DNA from: Streptomyces jumonjinensis
Lineage (GTDB): Bacteria; Actinomycetota; Actinomycetes; Streptomycetales; Streptomycetaceae
Assembly: GCF_009600885.1 (NCBI RefSeq)
Contig: NZ_VCLA01000199.1
Coordinates: 39,653 to 97,013 of the forward strand
DNA: 57,361 bases
Reading direction: 5' to 3'
Below the pieces are notes generated by a model. That model saw only the letters and a list, made by a program, of their open reading frames with translations. It ran no database searches and was not told the origin of the DNA. Made by a program: the position numbers and the translations under genes. Positions 24,082 through 33,019 of the stretch are shown here, one piece after another; the first letter of the stretch is position 1, and every line of letters starts with the position of its first letter.

Positions 24082-25133
24082 GCGCCACCCGTACGAGCCC
24101 GCCGGTGGCCGACGCGGACCTGCTGCGGATCCGTGGCCTGCACGCCGGCTACACCGTTCCCGGCCGGTCCGGGCTCAGGCGCCGCCGTGTCGACGCGGTC
24201 GCGGGCGTCGACCTGACGGTCCGGGCGGGTCAGACGGTCTGCGTCGTGGGCGAGTCCGGGTGCGGGAAGTCGACGCTGGCCCGCTCGGTGGTGGGGCTGC
24301 TGGAGCCGTTCGCCGGGTCCGTCTCGTTCGCCGGTCTCGACCTGGCGTCGGCGGGTCGTCGGCAGCGGCGGCGCGTCGCCCACGACCTGCAGATGGTCTT
24401 CCAGGACCCGTACACGTCCCTGAACCCGCGGATGCGCGTGGCGGACATCGTCGCCGAAGGGTGGCGCATCCACCGGGGCCGGGTCGCTCCCGGCGACCAC
24501 GCCGCCGAGGTGGCACGCCTGCTCGACCTGGTCGGGCTCGACCCGTCGTACGCCGGGCACCGCCTGCACGAACTGTCGGGGGGGCAGTGCCAGCGGGTCA
24601 GCATCGCGCGGGCGCTCGCGCTGCGGCCGAGGCTCGTCGTGTGCGACGAGGCGGTCTCCGCCCTGGACGTGTCCGTACGCGCCCAGATCCTCAACCTGCT
24701 CGCGGACCTGCAGGGCGAGTTGGGGATCGCGTACCTGTTCATCTCCCACGACCTCGACGTGGTTCGCCATATCGCCGACGAGGTGGCGGTGATGTACCTG
24801 GGCACCATCGTGGAGCGCGGCACCGCGGCGCAGGTCTTCGGCGACCCGCAGCACCCCTACACCCGGGCGCTGCTCTCGGCCGCCCCCTCGGTCCGGGACC
24901 GTCCGGACAGCGCGACCGAGGTCGCGCTCACCGGCGAGGTCCCCTCCCCCGCGGCCCCGCCCTCGGGGTGCCGGTTCCGGACCCGGTGCCCGCTGGCGGC
25001 CGACGTCTGCGCCACCGAAGCACCGGGTCTGCGGGCACGGGGCGATGGCGAGCACCCGGCCGCGTGCCACTTCGCGGGGCAGGGCGCGGCAGCCGCCGCA
25101 TCGGTGGAGGCCGCGGAGGAGAAGCAAGCCTGA
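24078..25133 (+). CDS. Dpp/Opp-type ABC ATPase, subunit F
   Basis: ATG 24078 overlaps the previous stop (ATGA) and has GGAGG eight bases upstream, giving 351 residues. Walker A VGESGCGKSTLARSVVGLLE, Q-loop MVFQDPYTSLNPRMRVADIV, signature ELSGGQCQRVSIARALALRP, Walker B LVVCDEAVSALD, switch LFISHDLDVVRHIA, and the C-terminal cysteine cluster GCRFRTRCPLAADVC. The partner ATPase of subunit D and the last gene of the operon. The signature has SGGQCQR where SGGQRQR is usual, a conservative enough change to leave it active. Confidence 0.92.
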   Translation: MSATRTSPPVADADLLRIRGLHAGYTVPGRSGLRRRRVDAVAGVDLTVRAGQTVCVVGESGCGKSTLARSVVGLLEPFAGSVSFAGLDLASAGRRQRRRVAHDLQMVFQDPYTSLNPRMRVADIVAEGWRIHRGRVAPGDHAAEVARLLDLVGLDPSYAGHRLHELSGGQCQRVSIARALALRPRLVVCDEAVSALDVSVRAQILNLLADLQGELGIAYLFISHDLDVVRHIADEVAVMYLGTIVERGTAAQVFGDPQHPYTRALLSAAPSVRDRPDSATEVALTGEVPSPAAPPSGCRFRTRCPLAADVCATEAPGLRARGDGEHPAACHFAGQGAAAAASVEAAEEKQA

Positions 25134-25181
25134 TCTCCGGCTGGCTGGCCGGGCCGGCTTGCGTCGGTCCGGCCTTGCTTC
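25121..25181 (+). terminator. Possible terminator after importer operon
   Basis: GAAGCAAG at the end of the last ATPase gene can pair with CTTGCTTC about 45 bases later, with further GC-rich complementarity (GGCCGG with CCGGCC) in between. It lies exactly at the operon end. No T-tract follows. Confidence 0.35.
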
Positions 25182-25323
25182 CCCGGCACGGAATCACCCT
25201 CGGGGACGAGGTGGCAACCAGCACCCCTTTCCTCGCCGAGCTGACCTGCCCGCAGCCCTGGCTGTTCTGTCCAGGGAGGTTGTGGACGGGTGATGCAGTC
25301 TCGGCTGAGGAATCTTGAACGGG

Positions 25324-25385
25324 TGAGGGCCTTCTGTCGCTCGGTGTGGATTGCGACATCTCCACCGAACGACAGAAGGCCCTCA
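25324..25385. repeat. Strong inverted repeat before IS481-type gene
   Basis: The left arm TGAGGGCCTTCTGTCGCTCG (continuing GTG) and a right arm ending at 25385 match over 23 bases with one mismatch, around a loop of about 14 bases. The right arm ends at the ATG of the transposase remnant. It could be a terminal repeat with an inverted second copy, or a hairpin that limits read-through into the transposase. Confidence 0.8.
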
Positions 25386-26100
25386 TGCCCCACCGTCATG
25401 CACCCCTGACCGAGCTCGGACGGCTGCGTCCGGCCCCGCTGCGTGGTCGAGGACGGCTGGCCGCCGCGCCGCGCCGCCGAACGCTTCCAGGTATCGCCCA
25501 CCACCGCCCAGCGCTGGGCCGCCCGCTATCGGGACCTGGACGAGGCGGGTATGAGCGACCGGTCCTCCCGCCCGCACCGCGGTCCCCGGCGGACACCGAC
25601 CCGCACCGAGCGCCGGGTCATCAGGATCCGGACCCTGCGCCGCTGGGGCCCGGCCCGCCTCGCCCACCTCCTCGGACTGGCGCCCTCCACCGTCCACCAC
25701 GTGCTGACCGGCTACCGGCTGGCCAGGCTCACGCACCTGGACCGCGCGACCGGCCGTGTCATACGCCACAACGCGGGGAGCCCGGCGAACTCGTCCACGC
25801 CGACATCAAGAATCCCGGCAACGTCCCCGACGGCGGCGGCCACAGGGCACTGGGCCGCCAAGCCGGCCGCGAGCAGCGTTCCTGGACCGGCTACAGCTAC
25901 ATCCACACCGCCGTCGACGACCACTCCCGCCTCGCCTACAGCGAGATCCTCACCGACGAGAAGAAGGAGACCGCCACCGGCTTCTGGCGGCGGGCACAGG
26001 CGTTCTTCACCTCATGCGGGATCACCGTCTAACGCGTCCTGACCGACAACGGGGCCTGCTGCAAGTCCCACACCTGGCGGGCACATGGCTCTCCCTCTCT
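25385..26100 (+). mobile_element. IS481-type transposase, multiply frameshifted
   Basis: From ATG 25385 the gene starts MPHRHAPLTELGRLR, shifts frame near 25430 to VEDGWPPRRAAERFQVSPTT then AQRWAARYRDLDEAGM (helix-turn-helix), shifts back near 25770 to SPGELVHADIKNPGNVPDGG, then SWTGYSYIHTAVDDHSRLAY and DEKKETATGFWRRAQAFF, and hits TAA at 26030 before VLTDNGACCKSHTW. The integrase-core motifs (HADIK, TAVDDHSR, TDNG) identify an IS481/IS3-like rve transposase. The C-terminal part with the last catalytic glutamate is missing. Two frameshifts, one stop and a truncation make it inactive. Confidence 0.8.
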
Positions 26101-26569
26101 CCCGGCGGGATTGAGCCCATCGACGGAACCCTGCCAAGATCTGGCCGCCGCTGCGAGGAGAACGCACGCCCTGACGAATACGTCCCCGTTCCCGCCCGCC
26201 CCGCTCATGAAACTCGTGCCTCCCCGCCGCCTGCCCCTCCTTACCGTCCGGCGGCTCCAGGAAGAGGCATGGCCGATCCTGCTGGCCGGAGCGCCGGGCC
26301 GCTTCCCCGGCCCGTCCTGCGCCTGCAACAGCGACTGCTGAGGCGGCTGGGCGATGAGCTGCTCGACACGGGCGCGGTCGGGCACTGGCTGTACGTGCTG
26401 GGAATCGCCGGGCCCACCCCGCGAGTCGAGATCGGCCGCAGCAGGGACTTCTGGAACCGCATCCACCAACACCTGCGGGAGATGAACCGCTACCCGTACA
26501 GCCTGGTCGACGACAGGTCCGGGCGGCGACGGCCCGAGGGGAATGCGCGAACCGGACGCCGGGGCCCGG
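26101..26569 (+). other. Gap with a possible gene fragment
   Basis: Between the IS481-type remnant and the MarR gene. One plus-strand stretch around 26320-26520 (LRRLGDELLDTGAVGHWLYV ... RVEIGRSRDFWNRIHQHLRE) looks protein-coding but has no proper start and runs into the antisense of the MarR gene. I read it as a fragment of a lost gene of unknown family. Confidence 0.25.
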
Positions 26570-27079
26570 TCAGGCCGGCGGCCCGGGCTCCTGCCCGGCG
26601 GCGGGGGCGGGGGCCGGGGGTCGCTGCTCCGCGTCCAGTGCGGCCGTGACCGCCCGGCAGTCCTCCGCGAAGCGCGCGAGGTGCTGCGGGCCGAGGACGT
26701 CCACGAAGAGGGCGCGGACGTCCGCCGCGTGGGCGGGGGCGGCCCGGCGGATCGCGGCGCGGCCCGCCTCGGTGAGCTGGACGTCGGGGTAGCGGCCGGT
26801 CCGTGAGGGCTCGCGGCTGACCAGGCCGCGCCGCTCCATCCGGGTGAGGTGGTGGGACAGCCGGCTCTTCTCCCACTGGGTGGCCTCGGCCAGTTCGCCC
26901 GGCCCCATGCGCCCGTGGGCGGCCTCCGAGAGATTCACCAGGATCTCGTAGTCGGCCGCCGAGAGGTCGAAGTCACGCTGCATACGGGAGGAGAGACGGA
27001 CAGTGAGCAGGCGCTGCATATGGAGGTAGGACCGCCAGGCGCGCTGTTCGGCCTCGTCCAGCCAGGGCTCGTCGGGCAT
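26570..27079 (-). CDS. MarR-family transcriptional regulator
   Basis: A 169-residue winged-helix protein. Residues about 40-105 carry the MarR fold: DLSAADYEILVNLSEAAHGR, MGPGELAEATQWEKSRLSHH as the recognition helix region, and the wing RMERRGLVSREPSRTGRYPD followed by VQLTEAGRAAI. It is divergent from the NmrA-like gene, with two mirror-image palindromic sites in the 90-base space between. By analogy with MarR systems it probably represses both its own gene and the NmrA-SDR operon until a small ligand, perhaps an electrophile or phenolic, releases it. Confidence 0.9.
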   Translation of the reverse strand: MPDEPWLDEAEQRAWRSYLHMQRLLTVRLSSRMQRDFDLSAADYEILVNLSEAAHGRMGPGELAEATQWEKSRLSHHLTRMERRGLVSREPSRTGRYPDVQLTEAGRAAIRRAAPAHAADVRALFVDVLGPQHLARFAEDCRAVTAALDAEQRPPAPAPAAGQEPGPPA

Positions 27080-27098
27080 GCCGCCATCCTAGCTCCCG

Positions 27099-27154
27099 GT
27101 TGACGTATCAACCAAGCAGCCCTACCGTGGAGACAGCGAAGTTGATACGTCAAC
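27099..27154. promoter_or_regulatory. Paired operator sites for MarR regulator
   Basis: GTTGACGTATCAAC (27099-27112) and its exact reverse complement GTTGATACGTCAAC (27141-27154) lie between the divergent MarR and NmrA genes. Each site is itself nearly palindromic (GTTGA....TCAAC). Their centres are 42 bases apart, four helical turns, so two regulator dimers would sit on the same DNA face. The left site overlaps the region just before the MarR start, the right one just before the NmrA ribosome site (CTAGGGAGAG). Confidence 0.75.
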
Positions 27155-27168
27155 CTAGGGAGAGAGCG

Positions 27169-28146
27169 ATGCCCGAAGCGAAGAAGATCATCGCCGTGGT
27201 GGGCGCGACCGGCTCACAGGGCGGCGGCCTCGCCCGCGCAGTCCTGGCCGACCGCGACGGCCCGTTCGCCCTGCGCGCCCTGACCCGTGACCCCGGCTCA
27301 GCCTCGGCCCGGGGCCTGGCCGCTGCGGGCGCCGAGGTGGTGGCGGCCGACCTCGACGACGAGGCGTCCGTCCGCGCCGCGTTCGAAGGGGCGTACGGAG
27401 CCTTCGTCGTCACCAACTTCTGGGCACCGCGCCCGGAGGCGGACGTACGCCGCCGCACAGCGGCCCGGATGGAGCGGGAACAGGCGGGCAACGCCGCCCG
27501 TGCCGCGCGGGCCGCCGGGCTCCGGCATCTGATCTGGTCCACCCTGGAGGACACCCGCGAGGTGCTCCGCGGCGGTGACGGGCAGATGCCGGTGCCGGTG
27601 CTCGAAGGCGACTACACCGTGCCCCACTTCGACGCCAAGGCCGAGGCGGACCGGCTCTTCACCGCCGAGGGCGTTCCCACCACCTTCCTGCGCACCACCT
27701 TCTTCTACGAGGCGTTCCTGCAGGGCATGGGACCGGTGCGGGCCGGGGACGGCACGCTCATCCTCACCCTGCCGTTGGCCGGCGCCCACCTCGCCGCGAT
27801 CGCCTCCGAGGACATCGGCCGGACCGCGCTGGGCGTCTTCCGCCACCCCGAGCTGATCGGCGGGACCGTCAGCATCGCGGGCGCCCACCACACCGGCGCG
27901 GAGATCGCCGGACTCTTCACGGCGGCCCTGGGCGAGAAGGTCGTCTACCGGCCGGCGAGCCTGGACGAGTACCGCGCCTCCGGCGCCTTCGCGGCGGACG
28001 AAGTGGCGAACATGTTCGCGTACTACGTCCGGGCCGCCGACACCTTCACCGGGGACCGCGACCTCGACGCCGTACGCGCGCTCAACCCCGGCCTCCAGTC
28101 GCTCCCCGACTGGCTGGCGCAGCACGCGAAGGAGGTTGTCCGGTGA
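27169..28146 (+). CDS. NmrA-like NAD(P)-binding protein
   Basis: ATG 27169 with GGGAGAG upstream gives 325 residues. The N-terminal Rossmann motif is IIAVVGATGSQGGGLARAVL (GxxGxxG). Typical NmrA/HSCARG features follow: ALTRDPGSASARGLAAAGAE, VVAADLDDEASVRAAFEGAY, FVVTNFW, HLIWSTLED and FLRTTFFYEAFL. Such proteins either sense the NADP(H)/NADH balance or act as atypical dehydrogenases on quinones. It is expressed from the MarR-controlled divergent promoter and overlaps the SDR gene by four bases, so both probably serve one redox or detoxification response. Confidence 0.88.
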   Translation: MPEAKKIIAVVGATGSQGGGLARAVLADRDGPFALRALTRDPGSASARGLAAAGAEVVAADLDDEASVRAAFEGAYGAFVVTNFWAPRPEADVRRRTAARMEREQAGNAARAARAAGLRHLIWSTLEDTREVLRGGDGQMPVPVLEGDYTVPHFDAKAEADRLFTAEGVPTTFLRTTFFYEAFLQGMGPVRAGDGTLILTLPLAGAHLAAIASEDIGRTALGVFRHPELIGGTVSIAGAHHTGAEIAGLFTAALGEKVVYRPASLDEYRASGAFAADEVANMFAYYVRAADTFTGDRDLDAVRALNPGLQSLPDWLAQHAKEVVR

Positions 28147-28997
28147 GTACCGGAACGCGGACGACGGACAGCACGCCCCTCACGGCCGGCACGACCGCCA
28201 CCGGCGTCACGGCCCGTACCGGCGGGGCCGCGCGTCTGGCCGGACGGCGGGCGGTCGTGACCGGCGGGACCCGGGGCATCGGAGCCGCGATCGTGGCGCG
28301 GCTGGTCGCCGAGGGCGCCTCGGTGCTCACCACCGCGCGCGCCCCCGGCGGCCGACTCCCCGAGGGAGTGCGCTTCGTGACCGCCGACGCCGCCGTGGCC
28401 GACGACGCGGCCCGCGTGGCCCGCGCGGCGGAGACAGAGCTGGGCGGTGTCGACATCCTGATCAACAACGCCGGGGGCACCGTCACCCGTCCCGACAGCG
28501 TCCTGGACACCGACGACGAGGAGTGGCGCCACAACCTTGAGACCAATCTGATGGGTGCCGTCCGCCTCGACCGGGCCGTCCTCCCCGGCATGATCGCCCG
28601 GGGCGCAGGGGTGATCGTCCATGTCTCCTCGACCGCCGCGCACGAACCGATGGAGGAGGCCGCGGCGTACTCGGCCGCCAAGGCCGCCCTCTCCGCCTAC
28701 AGCAAGAACCTCGCCGACCGGCTCGGCCCCCGGGGCGTCCGCGTCAACCGGATCTCCCCCGGGCTGACGATCACCTCGGCCGCTGAGGAGCTGCTGGAAC
28801 GCACCGCCGCACGGGACGGCTCGGATCGCGAGACGGCCCTGGAGACATGGGTGGCCGGACTGGGCGGCATCCCGCTGCAACGCCCCGGGACACCCGAGGA
28901 CATCGCCGCGCTCGTCGCCTTCCTCGTCTCCGACGAGGCCGCCTGGATCACCGGAGCCGACCATGTCATCGACGGCGGAATGCTGCGCGCACCCTGA
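28143..28997 (+). CDS. Short-chain dehydrogenase/reductase
   Basis: GTG 28143 overlaps the previous stop (GTGA), giving 284 residues. A disordered Thr-rich extension of about 30 residues precedes the classical SDR fold: VVTGGTRGIGAAI (cofactor binding), NNAGG, HVSSTAAHEP (catalytic Ser), YSAAKAALSAYSKNLADRLG (catalytic Tyr and Lys) and INRISPG-type segment VRVNRISPGLTITSAAEEL. It probably reduces or oxidises a carbonyl/alcohol with NAD(P). It is the second gene of the MarR-controlled unit. Confidence 0.9.
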   Translation: MSTGTRTTDSTPLTAGTTATGVTARTGGAARLAGRRAVVTGGTRGIGAAIVARLVAEGASVLTTARAPGGRLPEGVRFVTADAAVADDAARVARAAETELGGVDILINNAGGTVTRPDSVLDTDDEEWRHNLETNLMGAVRLDRAVLPGMIARGAGVIVHVSSTAAHEPMEEAAAYSAAKAALSAYSKNLADRLGPRGVRVNRISPGLTITSAAEELLERTAARDGSDRETALETWVAGLGGIPLQRPGTPEDIAALVAFLVSDEAAWITGADHVIDGGMLRAP

Positions 28998-29039
28998 CCC
29001 CGGCCCGGCCCCGGCCTGATCGCGGCTGCGGCCCCCGCC

Positions 29040-29068
29040 TCAGACTCAGACTCAGACTCAGACTCAGC
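29040..29068. repeat. Hexanucleotide tandem repeat
   Basis: TCAGAC repeated almost five times just downstream of the SDR stop and upstream of the Tn3 fragment. A simple-sequence tract, with no evident function. Confidence 0.85.
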
Positions 29069-29089
29069 CGAGGATCCGGCCGCCGTGAC

Positions 29090-29280
29090 AGCGCAGTTCC
29101 GGCCTTGCTCGACAAGGCCATGCACCTGCTCGCCGTGGTCGCCCCGGTTGACGACACCTACCGCCGCTTGATGAACCGGCAGCTCACCGTGCAGGAGCCC
29201 CGCCACGGGCTGGCCCGCGCGATCTGCCACGGCGGCCGGGGCCAGATCCGCCAGGCGTACCGGGAGGACCAGGAGGACCT
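29090..29280 (+). pseudogene. Tn3-family transposase, left fragment
   Basis: The frame ALLDKAMHLLAVVAPVDDTY, RRLMNRQLTVQEPRHGLARA and ICHGGRGQIRQAYREDQE is the conserved C-terminal region of Tn3-family TnpA transposases. It breaks off at 29280, exactly where the end motif of the Tn554-like element begins. The missing continuation (DQLAALGVVLNAVV) appears in the same orientation at 39101-39147. No N-terminal part of the transposase is present upstream, so the gene was already a remnant or is cut at the left as well. Confidence 0.8.
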
Positions 29281-29293
29281 GTTGACCGAACTA
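29281..29293 (+). repeat. Recombinase-side end of outer element
   Basis: GTTGACCGAACTA. The same 13 bases occur in reverse complement at 37863-37875, the recombinase-side end of the inner element. The motif contains CCGAACTA, which also appears inverted in the cargo-side end (TAGTTCGG), as expected for paired core-binding sites of a tyrosine recombinase. Confidence 0.75.
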
Positions 29294-29447
29294 CTGGGGA
29301 GTGAGCCGACGAGGCCCCGCAGGTCGACGCACGGTGACTAGAACGGTCCTCAGCCCGGCCAGGCTGCTGCCGAGGCCGCCCCACATCGCCGTCCTGATGT
29401 GCTGTCATCACGAGTCGTAGAGACCACGGTGACTTACGGAGGATCAG

Positions 29448-30699
29448 GTGCAGGAGAGTGCAGAGTTACGGGACGTCACGGCCCTTGCGGTGCCAAGGGT
29501 CGGCCGGGTCGAGAAGACCGGCAACCCAACCCCTCCGTACCGGTTGCTCGACGCGGACGGGACCGAAAGTAGCGGCAGTCAGCGAGTTCCTGCGCGACAT
29601 GCTCGCCAACGACGACAGCCCGACATCTCTCCGCTCGTACGCATACGAGCTGCTGGCATGGTTCCGGTTCCTGCGGGCCGTCGAGGTGGCGTGGGACCGG
29701 GCGGGCCGGGCGGAGGCCCGGGACTTCGCGCTGTGGCTCAAGACGGTCAAGAAGCCACCACGGCCCCGGCGCCCGGATACTCCGCCGCCCGGGTCGATCA
29801 ACCCGGTGACCGGCAAACGGTACATAGGTGAGAACTACGCGCCCCGCACTCGGCGACATGCACGGGCGGTGGTCCGCAGCTTCTACGAGTACCACCGCGA
29901 CATGCACGGCCGGCCGCTGCTGAATCCGTTCCCGAATGCCAAGCGGGCTGAGGACGAGCACCTCAACGCCCACCACAACCCCATGCACGCCTTCCGGCAC
30001 CCCACCCGCCGGGCTCCCTACCAGCCGAAGGAGCCCCGGCGAGCCCCGCGTGGCATCCCCGACCAGGCGTTCAACGAGCTGTTCGCAGCCCTGCCCTCGC
30101 ACCGCGACCGCGCTCTGGTCGCCTTCTACATCTCCGCCGGTCCACGAGCCTCGGAACTGCTCGGCGTGACCCGCGACCGGGTCAGCCCCGGAGACCAGAC
30201 GATCGGCGTCATCCGCAAGGGCTCCCAGGCTCTGCAATGGATCCCGGCTTCCAGCGACGCATTCGTCTGGCTGCGTCTCTACCAGCAGCAGATCCGCCCG
30301 CAGGCCCTCGACGGGCCAGAGGAACCGCTGTGGTGGACCCTGCGGCGCCCGCTCCGACCGCTGAGCTACGACGCCGCGCGCATGGTGTTCACCCCGGCCA
30401 ACGACACCTTGGGCGCGAACTGGACGCTCCACGACCTGCGGCACAGTGCGGCGAAACGCATGATCCGCGACCCCAAGCTGTCACTCACCGACGTCCAATG
30501 GGTCCTCGGACACCTCCACATCAGCACCATCGAGCAGTACCTCGAACCCGCCGAGGACGAAGTCGTCGCGCACGTGCTGGCCCACCACGCCCGACGGGCC
30601 GCCGAGCCGGTCAAGCCGGTGATGCCTGCCCCGGGCTACCGCTCCGAGGTCCTCCAGACACTGCTCGGTTCCGCCGCACTCGGCGGAGGCCCGGCATGA
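29448..30699 (+). pseudogene. Tn554-like recombinase A, N-terminal frameshift
   Basis: A tyrosine recombinase of about 415 residues. The conserved N-terminus (GTG 29448: LRDVTALAVPRVGRVEKTG) matches the copy at 37722, but near 29566-29571 four bases replace three and the frame shifts; the rest of the protein (AAVSEFLRDMLANDDSPTSL onward) is in the next frame from GTG 29458. Catalytic residues are intact downstream: Arg in SAGPRASELLG, His-x-x-Arg in LHDLRHSAAKRM, the second His in VLGHLHIST and Tyr in IEQYLEP. A shortened protein might still be made from an internal start. It overlaps the B gene by four bases. Confidence 0.75.
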
Positions 30700-32855
30700 C
30701 CACCGAGACAGTAGCCGTCCGGCCCTCCGCCCCCATCCGCCACGCTCCTTTGCCAGCGGGGCAGGAGCCGCGCGAGGTGCCGACGATCTGGTGGCAGACG
30801 CAGGAGACGCGTGAGCAAGTACTGGAACGCACGGTCGCCCTGCCGTTCACCGCGGACACCGACACCAACCAGCGCACACGCCGCCGAGGTCTGGTCAAGC
30901 TGCTCGACTGGCTGGAGGACCAGCCCGGCCACACCTGGCAGGAGCGCTGGCTGGCCAGCGGGGCCGAGGAAGCCGGCCGGGAATGGACCCGTCTGCCGAT
31001 GCAGTGGCTGACCGAACGTCATCGGGAACGCAAGTACGACCGCGCAGATCTGTCCTGCGGCATGATCCCGCTGCTGGGCGGACAGGTCGTACGCCCCGCC
31101 TACCCGTGGCTGCTGCGACAGCGGCCTGCCCAACTGCTGGCGCACATCCGCAGCGTCACCGATCCCGACGGGTTCGCGGCGCTCAAGGACCAGTACTCGG
31201 CCACCGGCCACTCGGGGTCCAACGACTGCAACAACGCGCTCAACCGGGTTACCTGGATCGTCACCAGCAAGGGCGGGACCGTCCGGGACATCACCATCGG
31301 CGACTGCGTCGAGCTCCAGCACGCCATCGGCGAACACCAGACCAACGGCTACCACGGCAAGCACCTCTTCTACGCTCTCCTCGCGGCATTCGGAGTATTC
31401 GGACCCGATGCCCCCGCACGGCTCAAGACAGTGATGCTGCCGGGGCAGCTGACGCCGGCGGCCCTGGTCGACCGGCACGGCATCGCCTGCACCGCGATAC
31501 GCGACCTGCTGGTGGACTACCTCACCGAGCGCGCGGTCGACATCGACTACACCACGCTGGAGGACATGGCCCGCGCGTTGGCCGCACTGTTCTGGCGAGA
31601 CCTGGAGAAGCACCACCCGGGCATTGATTCGCTCCGGCTGGACGCCGATACCGTCACCGCCTGGCGGGAACGCGTCCGGATGGTCCGCGACCGGCACGGC
31701 ATTCCCCTCCGCCCGCGGGTGAACGTGCACACCGTGTTCACCTGGGTCAGGGCGTTCTATCAGGACCTCGCCCGTTGGACTGCTGATGAGCCGGCACGCT
31801 GGGGCCTCTGGGTGGCGCCGTGTCCTATCCGCGACAGCGACACCGATCACGGCAAGGTCCGGCTCCGACGCAAGGCAGCCATGGACCAGCGCACCCGCAC
31901 CCTGCTGCCTGCCCTTCCGGCCCTGGTCAGAGCTGTCGAACGGCAGCTCAAGGACGCCGAGAGGTGTCTCGCCGCGGGGCGGGAGACTCCAGCCGGGGCC
32001 ACGTTCATCACCCCGGCCGGCGAGACTCTCCTCCGCCGGGCCGGGGTATCAACCCGCGTCTATGCGGACGACCCCACCACCGGGCGGCGGCGGGATCTGA
32101 CCATGGAAGAGGAACGCGCGTTCTGGGCCTGGGCCATAGTCGAGGTCCTCCGCCACACCGGCATGCGCATCGAGGAGGCGCTGGAGCTCACCCACCACAG
32201 CTTCGTCGCCTACCAGCTCCCCACCACCGGCGAGATTGTGCCCATGTTGCAGGTCGCCCCCTCCAAGCTCGACCAGGAACGACTGCTGCTGGTCTCCCCG
32301 GAACTCGGCGAGGTACTGACGGCGGTCATTCACCGCGTCCGGCGCGGACAGGCGGCCATGCCTCTGGTCTCCGCCTACGACACTCTGGAACGTCTGTCGA
32401 GTGCACCGATGCCCTTCCTCTTCCAACGCCGCTACGGCCCGGAGAACCGAGCCATCCCGCGCAACTACATCTACACCTGCCTGGGCGACGCCCTCGTCGC
32501 CAGCGGGCTGACCGGGCCCGGCGACATGCCGCTTCGATATACACCTCACGACTTCCGAAGAATCTCCGTGACCGACGCCCTCCGCACCGGCCTGCCCCCG
32601 CACATCGCCGCCCGCATCTGCGGCCACCGGACGGTCGACACGACTCTCGGATACGCCGCGATCTACCCCGAAGACGTCATCAACCACCACCGGGCCTTCA
32701 TCGCCCGACGCCGGTCGCTACGGCCCGGAGAGGAGTACCACGAGCCCACCGCGCAGGAGTGGCAGGACTTCCTGGCCCACTTCGAACTGCGAAAGGGCGC
32801 CCTCGGCACCTGCGCCCGCGACTTCGGCACCCCCTGCGTCCACGAACACGCGTGC
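30696..32855 (+). pseudogene. Tn554-like recombinase B, 5' part (interrupted)
   Basis: ATG 30696 overlaps the stop of the A gene. About 720 codons belong to the recombinase: N-terminal WWQTQETREQVLERTVALPF, a core-binding region, then the catalytic domain with Arg in LRHTGMRIEEALELTHHSF, His-x-x-Arg in YTPHDFRRISVTDALRTG, ICGHRTVDTTLGYAAI (His and Tyr). The zinc-cluster-like C-terminus is cut at HEHAC (32855), where the inner element begins; the frame then runs into element sequence and stops at 32916-32918. The lost tail is found at 37881-38154. The same tail in the inner element copy shows what is missing. Confidence 0.8.
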
Positions 32856-32874
32856 TTATCCGAACTAGCCCAGC
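32855..32874. repeat. Cargo-side end of inner element
   Basis: CTTATCCGAACTAGCCCAGC. Its exact reverse complement is at 39082-39101, the cargo-side end of the outer element. The 20-base identity stops abruptly on the inner side, so this is an end sequence rather than a long duplication. Confidence 0.85.
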
Positions 32875-33019
32875 TGGCAGTCTGGCGGGGCGGATCACAG
32901 TCGAGTTGCTCAAAGTAGTGGTTGGAAATCTTGGCGCCCGGGAGTATTCGGGCGTGTCGCGCCGCCAACTGCTTGCCGGCCGCCCGCCAGCGTGCGAAGC
33001 GCCACGGGCGGTCGCCGCC

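Noticed and set aside
20844..25127. Very long minus-strand frames opposite the importer operon
   Set aside because: They mirror the codon pattern of the plus-strand genes, are rich in Arg/Gly/Pro/Ala, and contain no family motifs; typical high-GC shadows.
30636..31850. A 404-codon minus-strand frame inside the recombinase B gene
   Set aside because: Shadow of the recombinase gene; no start site or recognisable domain.
32856..32918. C-terminal extension of recombinase B after HEHAC
   Set aside because: These codons are the end sequence of the inner element read by chance; the true C-terminus is at 37881-38154.
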